From positions 1-64,000 of the forward strand of contig JAUIKE010000012.1 of assembly GCA_030430845.1 (NCBI GenBank): DNA of 64,000 nucleotides. The letters run 5' to 3'. The translations under genes and the position numbers were made by a program. Below, in pieces: positions 29,614 to 39,210 of the stretch. The notes beneath the pieces were generated by a model. It was given only the letters and a program-made list of their open reading frames with translations. It did no database searches and had not been told where the DNA came from. The stretch comes from Bacteroidia bacterium. Its GTDB lineage: Bacteria; Bacteroidota; Bacteroidia; Chitinophagales; Saprospiraceae. Position 1 is the first letter of the stretch. Every line of letters starts with the position of its first letter.

Positions 29614-30237
29614 CTTCTCAAAGATCTCATCTAACTCATCATAAGACTTATATCCTACTTTTTCTTCCTCTCCACCTTTCACATTAATGCCTAGAGGCTT
29701 CAGCTCTTCGAGAATTTCGTCAATGTTACTTTCGTCAAAATTGAGGCTCAAGAGTATGGGATGCTCCTGCATCAGTTCCTTCAATTCATCCAATAAATTT
29801 TGCTGAATAAAGGCCCAATCTATCCCGTTTTTATCAAAATTGAGGATAAAAACCTCAACCAGGTCGGCATTTTGGTCAAAAACAGGGCGAAGGCTATCCA
29901 GAGAGGTATCTTTTTCGACCACTATTTCCTGCATGACGGGCAGTAGTTCGCTGATAGATTTCAAAGTATTGTAATCGGTGAATGGCCCTACCTGAAGCTG
30001 TTCGATTTCCAGGACCTCCATAGCGGACTTGACCGTTTCCAGATCCGGCAGATTAAATTCGCCCACGATTTTCACACCATCCACCCACTCTTTAATGGCT
30101 TTCATATTTTTGGGCTCGATGTAATCTTCGCTGCCGGCCTCCAGGTTAAACCCCAGCCATTCGACTTCCCAGGCGGCGAAGTAGCGGGCATCGGTCAGGT
30201 TGGTAATGGAACTGGCCTTAACTTTCGTTTTTAGCAT
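29596..30237 (-). CDS. phosphoribosylanthranilate isomerase-like (TrpF-like) TIM-barrel protein
   Basis: KVKASSITNLTDARYFAAWEVEWLGFN resembles TrpF N-terminus. Confidence 0.65.
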   Translation of the reverse strand: MLKTKVKASSITNLTDARYFAAWEVEWLGFNLEAGSEDYIEPKNMKAIKEWVDGVKIVGEFNLPDLETVKSAMEVLEIEQLQVGPFTDYNTLKSISELLPVMQEIVVEKDTSLDSLRPVFDQNADLVEVFILNFDKNGIDWAFIQQNLLDELKELMQEHPILLSLNFDESNIDEILEELKPLGINVKGGEEEKVGYKSYDELDEIFEKIEINV

Positions 30238-30286
30238 AATGATTAGTTTTCAGGATGCAAAAAAACGAAATTTTGGTCACAAATTT

Positions 30287-30452
30287 AGACATGTCATGTT
30301 TAAACATGACATGTCTGGGCCATTTCGACACGTCTTATCCACAAAAACTTGATTATCAATAGGTATGAACGTTGAAAAGGACATGACATGTTTAAGACAT
30401 GTCATGTCCTTTGAATCCAAACATGTCATATCTAGATATGACATGTTTGGAT
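30287..30452. repeat. cluster of three large palindromes sharing ACATGTCAT/ATGACATGT
   Basis: 30287-30316 AGACATGTCATGTTTAAACATGACATGTCT; 30376-30412 AAAGGACATGACATGT ttaag ACATGTCATGTCCTTT; 30415-30452 ATCCAAACATGTCATATCTAGATATGACATGTTTGGAT. Confidence 0.9.
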
Positions 30453-30539
30453 AGACAAAAGAAAGGGGCACTCTAGACTGGCAATGTCTAGCCTGAAAAA
30501 AAGATGAGCAGGAAATGGTTATTGAACGGCGGCCAAAAG

Positions 30540-31244
30540 CTATTCGACCATACTCAACACTTGCTGAGGCCTTAAGCCCATATCCTTCAGCTGAAATTTA
30601 TTCCCATAAAAGACATTAAAATCCACCGGCCCATCAATGCCGGCCAGGCGGCCCCGATTGCCATATTGCCAGAACTTCCAGTCCTTCTGGTCCTCCAGGT
30701 CGGGCTTTCGATAGCTGTAGCGAGCAATCCAAAGCGGGTATTCATCAAAATGACCGGCCAGGTGTTCGTTATAAAATTTCAGATTGGTATAAATAATCGG
30801 ACGGATATCGAAGTGCAGCTCGATCATATACAGCCAGGTGCGCATCTGGGTGATGAGGTGGATCTTATCACTGCCGTCCAGGACTTCTACGTCCAAAACC
30901 GGCGGCAGATCGCCGAAATCCATATCGACCAGATCAATAAAATTCATGGCTTGCTCTTCAGCCGGCGTTTGCGGCCTGAAAAAGTGGTAGGCACCTCTCA
31001 GTATTCCTACACGCTTCATTTCTTCCCAGTTGGAGGAAAAGAGTCCGTCTCTATGAGTGGCTCCTTCTGTAGCTTTGACAAAGGCAAAAGTAATGGCTTG
31101 CTGGGCAACCGAATCCCACTGAATTTCTTTCTGGTGGTGAGACACGTCTATGCCATGTACTTTAAAGCCTTCCATCCTAATGGTTTCGCGTTCACAGGAT
31201 TGGAAAAGTGCCAGCAATAAAGCTAAAGTCATTAAACGCTTCAT
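30540..31244 (-). CDS. glycoside hydrolase family 25 (lysozyme) lipoprotein
   Basis: HGIDVSHHQKEIQWDSV, FAFVKATEGATHRD, AYHFFRP, DLPPVLDVEV, PLWIARY. Confidence 0.92.
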   Translation of the reverse strand: MKRLMTLALLLALFQSCERETIRMEGFKVHGIDVSHHQKEIQWDSVAQQAITFAFVKATEGATHRDGLFSSNWEEMKRVGILRGAYHFFRPQTPAEEQAMNFIDLVDMDFGDLPPVLDVEVLDGSDKIHLITQMRTWLYMIELHFDIRPIIYTNLKFYNEHLAGHFDEYPLWIARYSYRKPDLEDQKDWKFWQYGNRGRLAGIDGPVDFNVFYGNKFQLKDMGLRPQQVLSMVE

Positions 31245-31284
31245 ACTCGCTTATTACTGGATGAATACTAGGTTGTTTATATGG

Positions 31285-31438
31285 GGTTGTCTCATCCGCC
31301 TGAGGAAGATTCGACGCCCCATAGAATTTTTTTTGAGAGGTGTTTTTTATAAGGAAAAACGAAGTTTTTCCTTATAAAAAACACCTCTCAAAAAAATATT
31401 ATTGGCTGGCGAACCCGCGTCAGGCGGATGAGACAACC
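31285..31438. repeat. nested inverted repeat: 19-bp outer arms around a 33-bp perfect hairpin
   Basis: Outer GGTTGTCTCATCCGCCTGA (31285) / TCAGGCGGATGAGACAACC (31420); inner arms 31328-31360 and 31364-31396. Confidence 0.85.
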
Positions 31439-31676
31439 TCCTTTATATTTTCAATATTAGTGAAAAGATTTCACATATAAAATATACCAGAATACTTTAA
31501 TGTTTCGATAACAGAAGATCTGTTTATCTAAAAAAAAGACTCCGCAGTTGATAACAAAACGAACAACTTATTTACACTAATCAGGCAGAATATTATTTTT
31601 TATAAAAAATACTTGAGCCGTTTTTATGTAGATATACTATATTTTACGTTTACCTGACTACAAAAGATTCAAGATT

Positions 31677-32873
31677 TTGAAAAAGCACACCAATTTGTCA
31701 AAAAGACAACTTTTTTTACAACATGTGGCCCAAACGAGCCCTTCTCCGCTCATGATCGAGATCGAGCGAGCAGAAGGTATGTACCTCTTCGATCCAAATG
31801 GGAAGGCCTACCTGGACCTGATTGCGGGTATCGGAGTGAGTTCGCTGGGGCATCGGCATCCGGCAGTCGAAAAGGCGGTCAAGGAGCAATTGGGAAAATA
31901 TTGGCATACGCTGGTATATGGCGAATATGTACTCTCCCCGCAAGTGGAATTGGCTCAACTTTTAACCAAGCAATTACCCGATCCACTAGATAGCATTTAT
32001 TTTGTCAATTCCGGTAGCGAAGCCACCGAGGGGGCCATGAAATTAGCCAAGCGATACACCGGCCGGCCCGAGATCATGGCCTGCAAAAAAGCTTATCATG
32101 GGAGTACGCAGGGTTCTGCCAGCCTAATGTGGCCGAAAGATTTCACGCAGGCGTATCATCCGCTTCTTCCAGGTATCCGCCACATTGAATTCAATTGTGA
32201 AAAATGCCTGAAAAAGATTTCCCAAAAAACAGCCGCCGTGATCGTCGAGCCGGTGCAGGCCGAATGGGGCATCCGGCCTCCTGCTGAGGGCTATTTGAAA
32301 AAACTGAGAAGGCGCTGCGATGAAACAGGTACCCTGCTGATTTTTGACGAAGTCCAGACCGGCTTCGGTCGTACCGGTCATTTGTTTGCTATGCAGCGCT
32401 ATGACGTGACTCCCGACATCGTGCTCATGGCCAAGGGTATGGGCGGCGGTATGCCCATCGGGGCCTTCTGTAGCTCACAAGAGGTCATGCAGGTCCTTTC
32501 ACACAATCCCATTTTGGGGCACATCACCACTTTCGGCGGCCACCCTGTGAGTTGTGCCGCTTCCCTGGCTACCCTGAAAGTTTTATTGCAGGAGGATTAC
32601 ATCAGTCAGGTAGAGAAAAAAGAGGCCTTGTTTCGGTCCTTATTGAAACATCCTAAAATAATAGAAGTAAGGAGCGCCGGACTGATGATGGGCGTACAAA
32701 TGGAGAGCTTTGATTTTATCCAAAAAGTAATCGGCCATTGCCTGGAAAAAGGATTGATCACAGACTGGTTTTTGTTTAATAGCGAGACGCTGAGAATTGC
32801 TCCGCCTTTGATCATTTCAGAAGAGGAGATTCGATGGGCGTGTGGAATTATTTTGGAGGCTGTAGAATTATGA
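31677..32873 (+). CDS. class III (PLP-dependent) aminotransferase, acetylornithine/ornithine aminotransferase-like
   Basis: NSGSEATEGAMKLAKRYTGR, IFDEVQTGFGRTGHLFA, DIVLMAKGMGGGMPIGA; ORF start without canonical ATG before 31677 is unresolved. Confidence 0.88.
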   Translation: MKKHTNLSKRQLFLQHVAQTSPSPLMIEIERAEGMYLFDPNGKAYLDLIAGIGVSSLGHRHPAVEKAVKEQLGKYWHTLVYGEYVLSPQVELAQLLTKQLPDPLDSIYFVNSGSEATEGAMKLAKRYTGRPEIMACKKAYHGSTQGSASLMWPKDFTQAYHPLLPGIRHIEFNCEKCLKKISQKTAAVIVEPVQAEWGIRPPAEGYLKKLRRRCDETGTLLIFDEVQTGFGRTGHLFAMQRYDVTPDIVLMAKGMGGGMPIGAFCSSQEVMQVLSHNPILGHITTFGGHPVSCAASLATLKVLLQEDYISQVEKKEALFRSLLKHPKIIEVRSAGLMMGVQMESFDFIQKVIGHCLEKGLITDWFLFNSETLRIAPPLIISEEEIRWACGIILEAVEL

Positions 32874-32897
32874 AAAAGTAATTGCTAATCAAGTTGT

Positions 32898-33089
32898 GAT
32901 GCTAGTTCCTCCTTCGTCGGAACGATGCTGGATGCTGATGCGGCCTGCAGCCGCAGGAGGCTGGACGTTTGATTTTCTTCAATAAGAAGAAAGAGATCTT
33001 ATTCATTTATCAAAAAAAGACGTTACCATCCTCACGCCGTCGGCGTGATAAGCATCCAGCATCGTTCCGACGAAGGAGGAACTAGCATC
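32898..33089. mobile_element. MITE-like non-coding element, 39-bp perfect terminal inverted repeats
   Basis: GATGCTAGTTCCTCCTTCGTCGGAACGATGCTGGATGCT at 32898-32936 and exact reverse complement at 33051-33089; no ORF inside. Confidence 0.6.
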
Positions 33090-33131
33090 ATTTTTTGATA
33101 GGCACAAAAAACATGGATGCGTGAAAAAAAA

Positions 33132-34637
33132 TTATAATTCTTTCCTTAACCTCGCCACAGGAATATTCAGCTGCTCACGATACTTCGCCACCGTACGCCG
33201 AGCAATATTATACCCCTTTTCTTTCAGATGATTCTTAAGTTTTTCGTCAGAAAGCGGTTTTCTTTTATTCTCATTTTCGATGATCTCAGAAAGGATTTTC
33301 TTGATCTCCAATGTTGAAACCTCCTCTCCTTCCTCATTTTGCATGGATTCGGAGAAAAAGTCCTTCAAGCGCTTGGTACCGAACTCTGTCTGAACAAATT
33401 TGCTGTTGGCCACCCTGGAGACAGTCGAAATATCCAGTCCGGTAATCTCGGCTATATCCTTCAGGATCATAGGGCGAAGCTTACGCTGATCGCCGGTCAG
33501 GAAGAAGTCGTATTGGTATTGCAAAATAGCATACATGGTTCGGTACATGGTCTGCTGGCGCTGACGGATGGCATCGATGAACCACTTGGCCGAGTCGATC
33601 TTTTGTTTGATAAACTTAACAGCCTCCTTTTGTTTTTTATTGGTTTTCCCGGCTTGCTTGCTGCTTTGGTAGGTCTGCAGCATGTCCTTGTACTGATCGT
33701 TAATGCGCAGGTCCGGCGCATTTCTGGAATTCAGGTTGAGCTCAAGTTCGCCGTCCCGGTTGGTAATGATAAAATCAGGAACTACATATTGAGTAGCCCT
33801 GCTACCGGAAGAGCTATACCCACTAGCCGGCTTAGGATTAAGTTTTAGAATTACGTCAATGGCTCCCTTCAGGTCATCTTCGGTGACATTCAGGGAACGA
33901 ACTAGTTTTTGATAGTGTTTTTTAGTGAATTCTTCAAAATTCTTATCGATGACTTCTATAGCCAGGCGGAGTTCTTCCTCAGGGAACCCTTCCACATGCT
34001 CTCCTTCTTCGATGATTTCCAGCTTTTGATGTAGTTGAATGCTCAGACATTCCTGCAAGTCACGAGCCGCCACGCCGGGAGGGTCAAAGCGCTGGATAGT
34101 TTTGAGCATTTCTTTGACTTCCTCTTCCGATACGAAGATGTTCTGGGCGAACATCAGGTCGTCGATAATGGCCACGGGCTCTCTTCTTAGATAGCCATCC
34201 TCATCAATGCTTCCTACGATTTGCCGGGCAAGGGCTTCTTCTTTTTCATCCTTAAACTGGAGCAGGCCCAACTGTCGGTCGAGAAAATCGTGGAAGGTAT
34301 TTTCTACGGCTATCGGCATGGTTTTGTCCTCTTCATCACCGCCGTAGCTGCCATCCTTCATTTTGTAAGCAGAGGGATCATCTTCCAGGTATTCTGTCAG
34401 GTAATCATCCAGTTCAAATGTTTCTTCCGTGTTGTCATCATTGCTGAGTTCGTCGCTGTCCTTGAATTCGAGAGGGTCTTCGTTTTTGTCTCCTTCTTCC
34501 AGTGCAGGATTGGCTTCCAGCTCCTCTTTGATGCGCTGTTCCAGCGAAACCGTCGGGATCTGCAGCAGTTTCATCAGCTGAATCTGCTGAGGCGATAGCT
34601 TCTGGAGCATCTTTTGTTCAAAGCGAAGATTTTGCAT
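33132..34637 (-). CDS. rpoN: RNA polymerase sigma-54 factor
   Basis: Region I QKLSPQQIQLMKLLQIPTVSLEQRIKEELEANPALEE; ITGLDISTVSRVANSKFVQTEFGTKRLKDFFSE; RPO box-like ARRTVAKYREQLNIPVARLRKEL. Confidence 0.95.
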   Translation of the reverse strand: MQNLRFEQKMLQKLSPQQIQLMKLLQIPTVSLEQRIKEELEANPALEEGDKNEDPLEFKDSDELSNDDNTEETFELDDYLTEYLEDDPSAYKMKDGSYGGDEEDKTMPIAVENTFHDFLDRQLGLLQFKDEKEEALARQIVGSIDEDGYLRREPVAIIDDLMFAQNIFVSEEEVKEMLKTIQRFDPPGVAARDLQECLSIQLHQKLEIIEEGEHVEGFPEEELRLAIEVIDKNFEEFTKKHYQKLVRSLNVTEDDLKGAIDVILKLNPKPASGYSSSGSRATQYVVPDFIITNRDGELELNLNSRNAPDLRINDQYKDMLQTYQSSKQAGKTNKKQKEAVKFIKQKIDSAKWFIDAIRQRQQTMYRTMYAILQYQYDFFLTGDQRKLRPMILKDIAEITGLDISTVSRVANSKFVQTEFGTKRLKDFFSESMQNEEGEEVSTLEIKKILSEIIENENKRKPLSDEKLKNHLKEKGYNIARRTVAKYREQLNIPVARLRKEL

Positions 34638-34845
34638 CCTATTTTAATTTTGGTGTGGTAAAAGTGGTATTGAGTTGTATAATAAGTACGTCAAATTTTC
34701 TATCTTTTGCAAGCAAATATATTTGAAAAAAAACTCTGACGCCATATCTACAGCAAAAAATATGCCATTTTTTTTAATTTGTTTTTTGCTTACTCCTAAT
34801 TGATTGCGCGCAGATCAAGCAAATAAACCGTCCAAATAAAAACAT

Positions 34846-36660
34846 ATGACTCCCCCCTCTAGAATTAATGAAAGAATTGCAGCCCTAAAAGGTTTAATGA
34901 AACGGGAAAAACTGGCCGCCTACCTCATCCCGGCTGCTGACCCCCACCAAAGTGAATACGTATGCGACCACTGGAAAGTTCGCGAATGGATGAGTGGATT
35001 TACCGGATCGGCCGGAACCTTAATTGTTACTAGAGAAAAAGCGGTTTTGTGGACGGATTCCCGGTATTTTTTACAGGCCGAAAATGAGCTGAAGTCAACC
35101 GATATCCAATTATTTCGGGAAGTTACAGATAAGCATTTGACCTACCTTTCCTGGCTGGCAGATACGCTCGAAGCAGGAGCCGTCATTGGATGCGATGGCC
35201 GGCAGTTTTCTGTGGACCAGGCCGGCAGGATGAAAAAAAAGCTATCAAATCACGACATTCAACTAGATACACAGCAAGACTTGGTAGGAGAAGTTTGGAA
35301 AAAGCGGCCGAATCTACCAGATCATCCCGTCTTTGAATTTGATGTGGAATATGCAGGCGAAAGTCGCGCTCATAAATTGAACAGGATCCGACAGGCCATG
35401 CTCAAAAAAGAGGTAGACATTCACCTCATCTCAAAACTGGACTGCATCGCCTGGGCATTGAATCTGCGCGGCAGCGATGTCGAATGCAATCCGGTTTTTA
35501 TGAGCTATTTATGGGTTGAAAAAGAAGAAGCCTTTTTATTTATCGATAAAAACAAGGTGCCGGAAGCCATACAAAACGCACTGAAAAGAGATGGCATCGA
35601 AATCATGAATTACAAGGCCATATCCGGCTTCATCGGACGCCTGGCCCCTGAGCGGGTCGTCTGGATCGACTCCGCCTCCACCAACCAGCAATTATTCGAC
35701 TGGCTAAAAGAGCAAGAGGTAGAATTTGTACGCTCCCAGGATGCCGTCGTTTCTCTAAAAGCTGTCAAAAATGATACAGAGATCGGGCATTTGCATCAAG
35801 CCATGGTCAAAGACGGCATCGCCCTGGTAAAGCTCAAGATCTGGCTCGACCTGATGCTCGACCGGGTCATGGTCACCGAATACGAAGTATCCAAGCAGCT
35901 CAACCGCTTCCGGCAAGCCCAGGGGAATTTCATCGATGATAGTTTTCATGCCATCGTGGGTTACAATGCCAACGGCGCGATTGTCCATTACCGGCCCCAG
36001 CCCGCCGAAAGCTCCCCCATCAAGCCATCTGGCATGCTGCTGATCGACTCGGGCGGACAGTACATGGAAGGTACCACGGATATCACCCGTACCTTTGCAC
36101 TCGGCGAGCCTAGTCCGGAACAAAAAGAACACTACACCCTCGTTTTAAAAGGACATATTGCCCTGTCAAAAGCCGTTTTCCCAAAGGGCACCACCGGTGT
36201 GCAAATGGACATCCTGGCCCGGCAATTCCTCTGGCAGCGGGGCCTGAACTACGGGCACGGCACCGGCCACGGTGTAGGCTTTTTCCTCAATGTGCACGAG
36301 GGGCCGCACAGCATCGGTGCCGATGCGAAAGGCAGCCGGACAACCATCCCCTTCCAGCCCGGCATGATCGTTTCGAACGAGCCTGGCCTCTACCTGACCG
36401 GCCAATACGGCATCCGGATCGAGAACCTGATCCTCTGTGTGGAATCAGATGTAAAAGACCTGGAAGGGAAGCCCTATCTCGGTTTTCACACGCTTTCTCT
36501 TTTCCCTTACGACCTGGACTTAATTGACGGCAGTCTTTTATCGGTTTCAGAAAAAGCATGGATCAAGGATTACCATCAGCGGGTGTTTGAGGAGTTGAAG
36601 CCCGGTTTGAGCCCGGAGGAGGTGAAGTGGCTGGAGCGGCAGTGCCAGCCGGTGAGGTGA
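34846..36660 (+). CDS. aminopeptidase P family (M24) Xaa-Pro aminopeptidase
   Basis: LLIDSGGQYMEGTTDITRTFALG, GHGTGHGVGFFLNVHEGPHSIG, MIVSNEPGLYLTGQYGIRIENL. Confidence 0.93.
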   Translation: MTPPSRINERIAALKGLMKREKLAAYLIPAADPHQSEYVCDHWKVREWMSGFTGSAGTLIVTREKAVLWTDSRYFLQAENELKSTDIQLFREVTDKHLTYLSWLADTLEAGAVIGCDGRQFSVDQAGRMKKKLSNHDIQLDTQQDLVGEVWKKRPNLPDHPVFEFDVEYAGESRAHKLNRIRQAMLKKEVDIHLISKLDCIAWALNLRGSDVECNPVFMSYLWVEKEEAFLFIDKNKVPEAIQNALKRDGIEIMNYKAISGFIGRLAPERVVWIDSASTNQQLFDWLKEQEVEFVRSQDAVVSLKAVKNDTEIGHLHQAMVKDGIALVKLKIWLDLMLDRVMVTEYEVSKQLNRFRQAQGNFIDDSFHAIVGYNANGAIVHYRPQPAESSPIKPSGMLLIDSGGQYMEGTTDITRTFALGEPSPEQKEHYTLVLKGHIALSKAVFPKGTTGVQMDILARQFLWQRGLNYGHGTGHGVGFFLNVHEGPHSIGADAKGSRTTIPFQPGMIVSNEPGLYLTGQYGIRIENLILCVESDVKDLEGKPYLGFHTLSLFPYDLDLIDGSLLSVSEKAWIKDYHQRVFEELKPGLSPEEVKWLERQCQPVR

Positions 36661-36792
36661 GTGAGAGGGGGGTAGAACTATTTGATTGACTTAACATGGA
36701 AGATACATATTATTTTGACTTTAGGAATGGAATTCCTTGCTGACTAGCATGATGTTATGAGTAGTTAAAAAAACTAACAACACCAAAAAGTA

Positions 36793-37416
36793 ATGAACTT
36801 TGAATTAGAGGAAAAACTATTAGAATTATTAAATGCCAAAAAGCTTGACGAGGCAATTAATTTGGCTGAGACAGAACTTCTAAAAATTCCAGAGACAAAC
36901 TTTCATAAAATCATTGGAAAAGACTTAAAAAAGCAAGCAAGTGCATTAAGAAGTTTTATCGAGGATTTTGATGAAAAAACAACTAGAGATTTAAAAAAAA
37001 GAAAAGGTTTCTTAAAATTATTTTTTGGAGGAATAGATGAAGTAAAACCGGCAGCTTATTACTGTGAAATGAATGGATTTACGATAAACTATGATCGCTG
37101 GTTTATTGATTTATTCTCATTTGAGAAAATTGAGACAAATAATTGGGAGTGGTTATCCGACTTTTATGATTCAACTGAAAAAGATCTGACTATTAAAGGA
37201 TTTGAAGAAATACAGTCAATTTTTCAGGATGTGCATGAAAATGCCCAATTTAAAGAGCCGAATATTGAAGCGACTTATGAAGTATGCGAATTACTAGTCA
37301 TTTTAAGATTACAAGAGCTTTTCAGAGAAGCATACCAAAATAGTCAAAGTGAATGGGCAAAAATTCCGATGTTCGTGACTGCTCATGACTATGAAATGAT
37401 ATATAAAGTGAATTGA
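36793..37416 (+). CDS. hypothetical protein
   Basis: AT-rich ORF with no recognised motif. Confidence 0.55.
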   Translation: MNFELEEKLLELLNAKKLDEAINLAETELLKIPETNFHKIIGKDLKKQASALRSFIEDFDEKTTRDLKKRKGFLKLFFGGIDEVKPAAYYCEMNGFTINYDRWFIDLFSFEKIETNNWEWLSDFYDSTEKDLTIKGFEEIQSIFQDVHENAQFKEPNIEATYEVCELLVILRLQELFREAYQNSQSEWAKIPMFVTAHDYEMIYKVN

Positions 37417-37503
37417 ATATGAATAGATGATTTATGTTTTTGAGCAACCAACCAAAGGAAAAGAAAACTTGCGCTCTTGGTTAACATTTGTTAATTTTAA
37501 CAA

Positions 37504-38043
37504 ATGAATAATGTTTTCGCTAAAGCTCTAAAAAAGATTGTCGATATCCTTAACAGAGAGGAAATTGATTACATGTTAGTTGGTGGATTTGCTGTAAGTT
37601 ACCATAATAGGGCAAGGACAACCAATGATATTGATATCGTTCTCCAGATTTATCCAAGCCATGTAAAACAGATATTAAAATATTTTCCAGAGTGGAAAAT
37701 ATTTGAAGAATCTTTTATGGATAATGTCGATAAAGGGATATTATTCAATATTACAGATTTTGAAACGGGGATTCGATATGATTTCATATCCTATCGGGAC
37801 AGTGACTACGGTTGGGCTGCCTTTAAAAGAAGAGAAGAGATAGAATTTTTTGATGTGAAATGTTATGTGTGTACCAAAGAAGATTTAATAATATCAAAAA
37901 TGATGTGGCACAATATCACTCCAAGTGACAAGCAACTAGAAGATTTAAAGTTTTTATTGCTTGACCAAGATTTGAATTTGGAGTACATCAAATATTGGAT
38001 ATTCAAACTAAACATCAAAACTCATGGACTTTTGGAATCATAA
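37504..38043 (+). CDS. nucleotidyltransferase-fold protein (MNT/AbiEii-like)
   Basis: MLVGGFAVSYHNRARTTNDIDIVL: GG(x)AV and DxD nucleotidyltransferase signature. Confidence 0.8.
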   Translation: MNNVFAKALKKIVDILNREEIDYMLVGGFAVSYHNRARTTNDIDIVLQIYPSHVKQILKYFPEWKIFEESFMDNVDKGILFNITDFETGIRYDFISYRDSDYGWAAFKRREEIEFFDVKCYVCTKEDLIISKMMWHNITPSDKQLEDLKFLLLDQDLNLEYIKYWIFKLNIKTHGLLES

Positions 38044-38485
38044 GGTAAATGTAAGTAAGGAGGCAGCACAAAGGCAAATTGAGATAATTAACACTTTTTC
38101 TCCCGAGAAAAGAATGAAGATTGCACTTGATTTTGGAAACTTAGGAATAGATCAAACAAGGAACTGGATCAAACGACAGCATCCAGGCTATTCAGAATTA
38201 GAAGTCACCTTGGAATTTGTCAGATTAATGTACTATGAAACGGGTCAAATGTCTGAAGAAGTATGGAGGTTTTTCCATAGAAAAATGAAGCAGAAAATAA
38301 AGAAAGATTGGTCCCTAAGATTCAGGAAAATGATGAAAGAAAATGACTGGACTTATGATGATGTAGCAAAAATTGGAAGTTTTAAAAATGGAAAAGTAAT
38401 CCAAGCCACCATAAGTAGAGAGTTGCCGTCATTTGCAAAAATTGCAGTAATTCTGCATGAGAAAAACATGGAGTCACATAGATAA
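38024..38485 (+). CDS. hypothetical partner of nucleotidyltransferase; N-terminal region resembles Rv0078B-type antitoxin pattern, C-terminal region possibly HTH-like
   Basis: 20-nt overlap with upstream gene; SPEKRMKIALDFGNLGIDQTRNWIKRQHPGYSELEV; C-terminal SLRFRKMMKENDWTYDDVAKIGSFKNGKVIQATISRELPSFAKIAVILHEKN. Confidence 0.55.
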   Translation: MDFWNHKVNVSKEAAQRQIEIINTFSPEKRMKIALDFGNLGIDQTRNWIKRQHPGYSELEVTLEFVRLMYYETGQMSEEVWRFFHRKMKQKIKKDWSLRFRKMMKENDWTYDDVAKIGSFKNGKVIQATISRELPSFAKIAVILHEKNMESHR

Positions 38486-38604
38486 CGCTACAGCACAAAC
38501 ATCGCCTACCTCCTCTTCAACGACATCACCCCTCTGGACTTTTCTCCATAAAAAATACCCAAACATTTAAAGACTTGTAGGAGCTGTATAAATAAACAAC
38601 GACT

Positions 38605-39210
38605 GTGAAACTCAAAGACATTTTTACAGACATCAATACAAAAGTTTTCGTCCTAGTAAATCAAGACGATGACGATGAACTCAATTGGACAATCGAGCCG
38701 ACTGACTATGCCCTTTTGCCAGAAGAAGAAAACATGTATTTCATCAAAGCCTTTCAGGTTTCATCATACAAGACAGCGGATTGCTTCCTTGGAATAATAA
38801 CCCCTGAAAGAATTGCAGAGACCGTAATAAAGCGAGCCTCCAACGGACAAATAGTGGCTGAAAGCATCTACGATCAAGAAAAGACGGTCATTCCAGCCAT
38901 TGCATCTGATTGCTTTGGTAACTATGAACTATACTACGCAAAAGAAAATCCTAAAATTGGTATAGACGTCTTGAAAAAAGGCTTGAACCAAGCAACAAAT
39001 AAAAACGTGGTGGCTGAAGACCTTGGCTATATTTTACGTGATGAAGGACAAGTAAAAGAAGCGATTGAAGCATTTAAAATGAGTGAAGAAAATGGGCCTT
39101 CTTCCAATTATATTTACCTGGAACTTTCCCAGCTTTACAAAGCATTGGGACAAACAGACGAAGAAATCAAATATCAATTGAAGTTTAAAGATAGCAGTGA
39201 AATCGAATAG
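38605..39210 (+). CDS. hypothetical protein with C-terminal TPR-like segment
   Basis: EDLGYILRDEGQVKEAIEAFKMSEENGPSSNYIYLELSQLYKALGQTDEEIKYQLKF. Confidence 0.6.
   Translation: MKLKDIFTDINTKVFVLVNQDDDDELNWTIEPTDYALLPEEENMYFIKAFQVSSYKTADCFLGIITPERIAETVIKRASNGQIVAESIYDQEKTVIPAIASDCFGNYELYYAKENPKIGIDVLKKGLNQATNKNVVAEDLGYILRDEGQVKEAIEAFKMSEENGPSSNYIYLELSQLYKALGQTDEEIKYQLKFKDSSEIE

Noticed and set aside
30277-30471. 64-aa ORF with repeated DMTCL peptides
   Set aside because: The peptide repeat is a by-product of the ACATGTCATGT palindromes; no other coding evidence.
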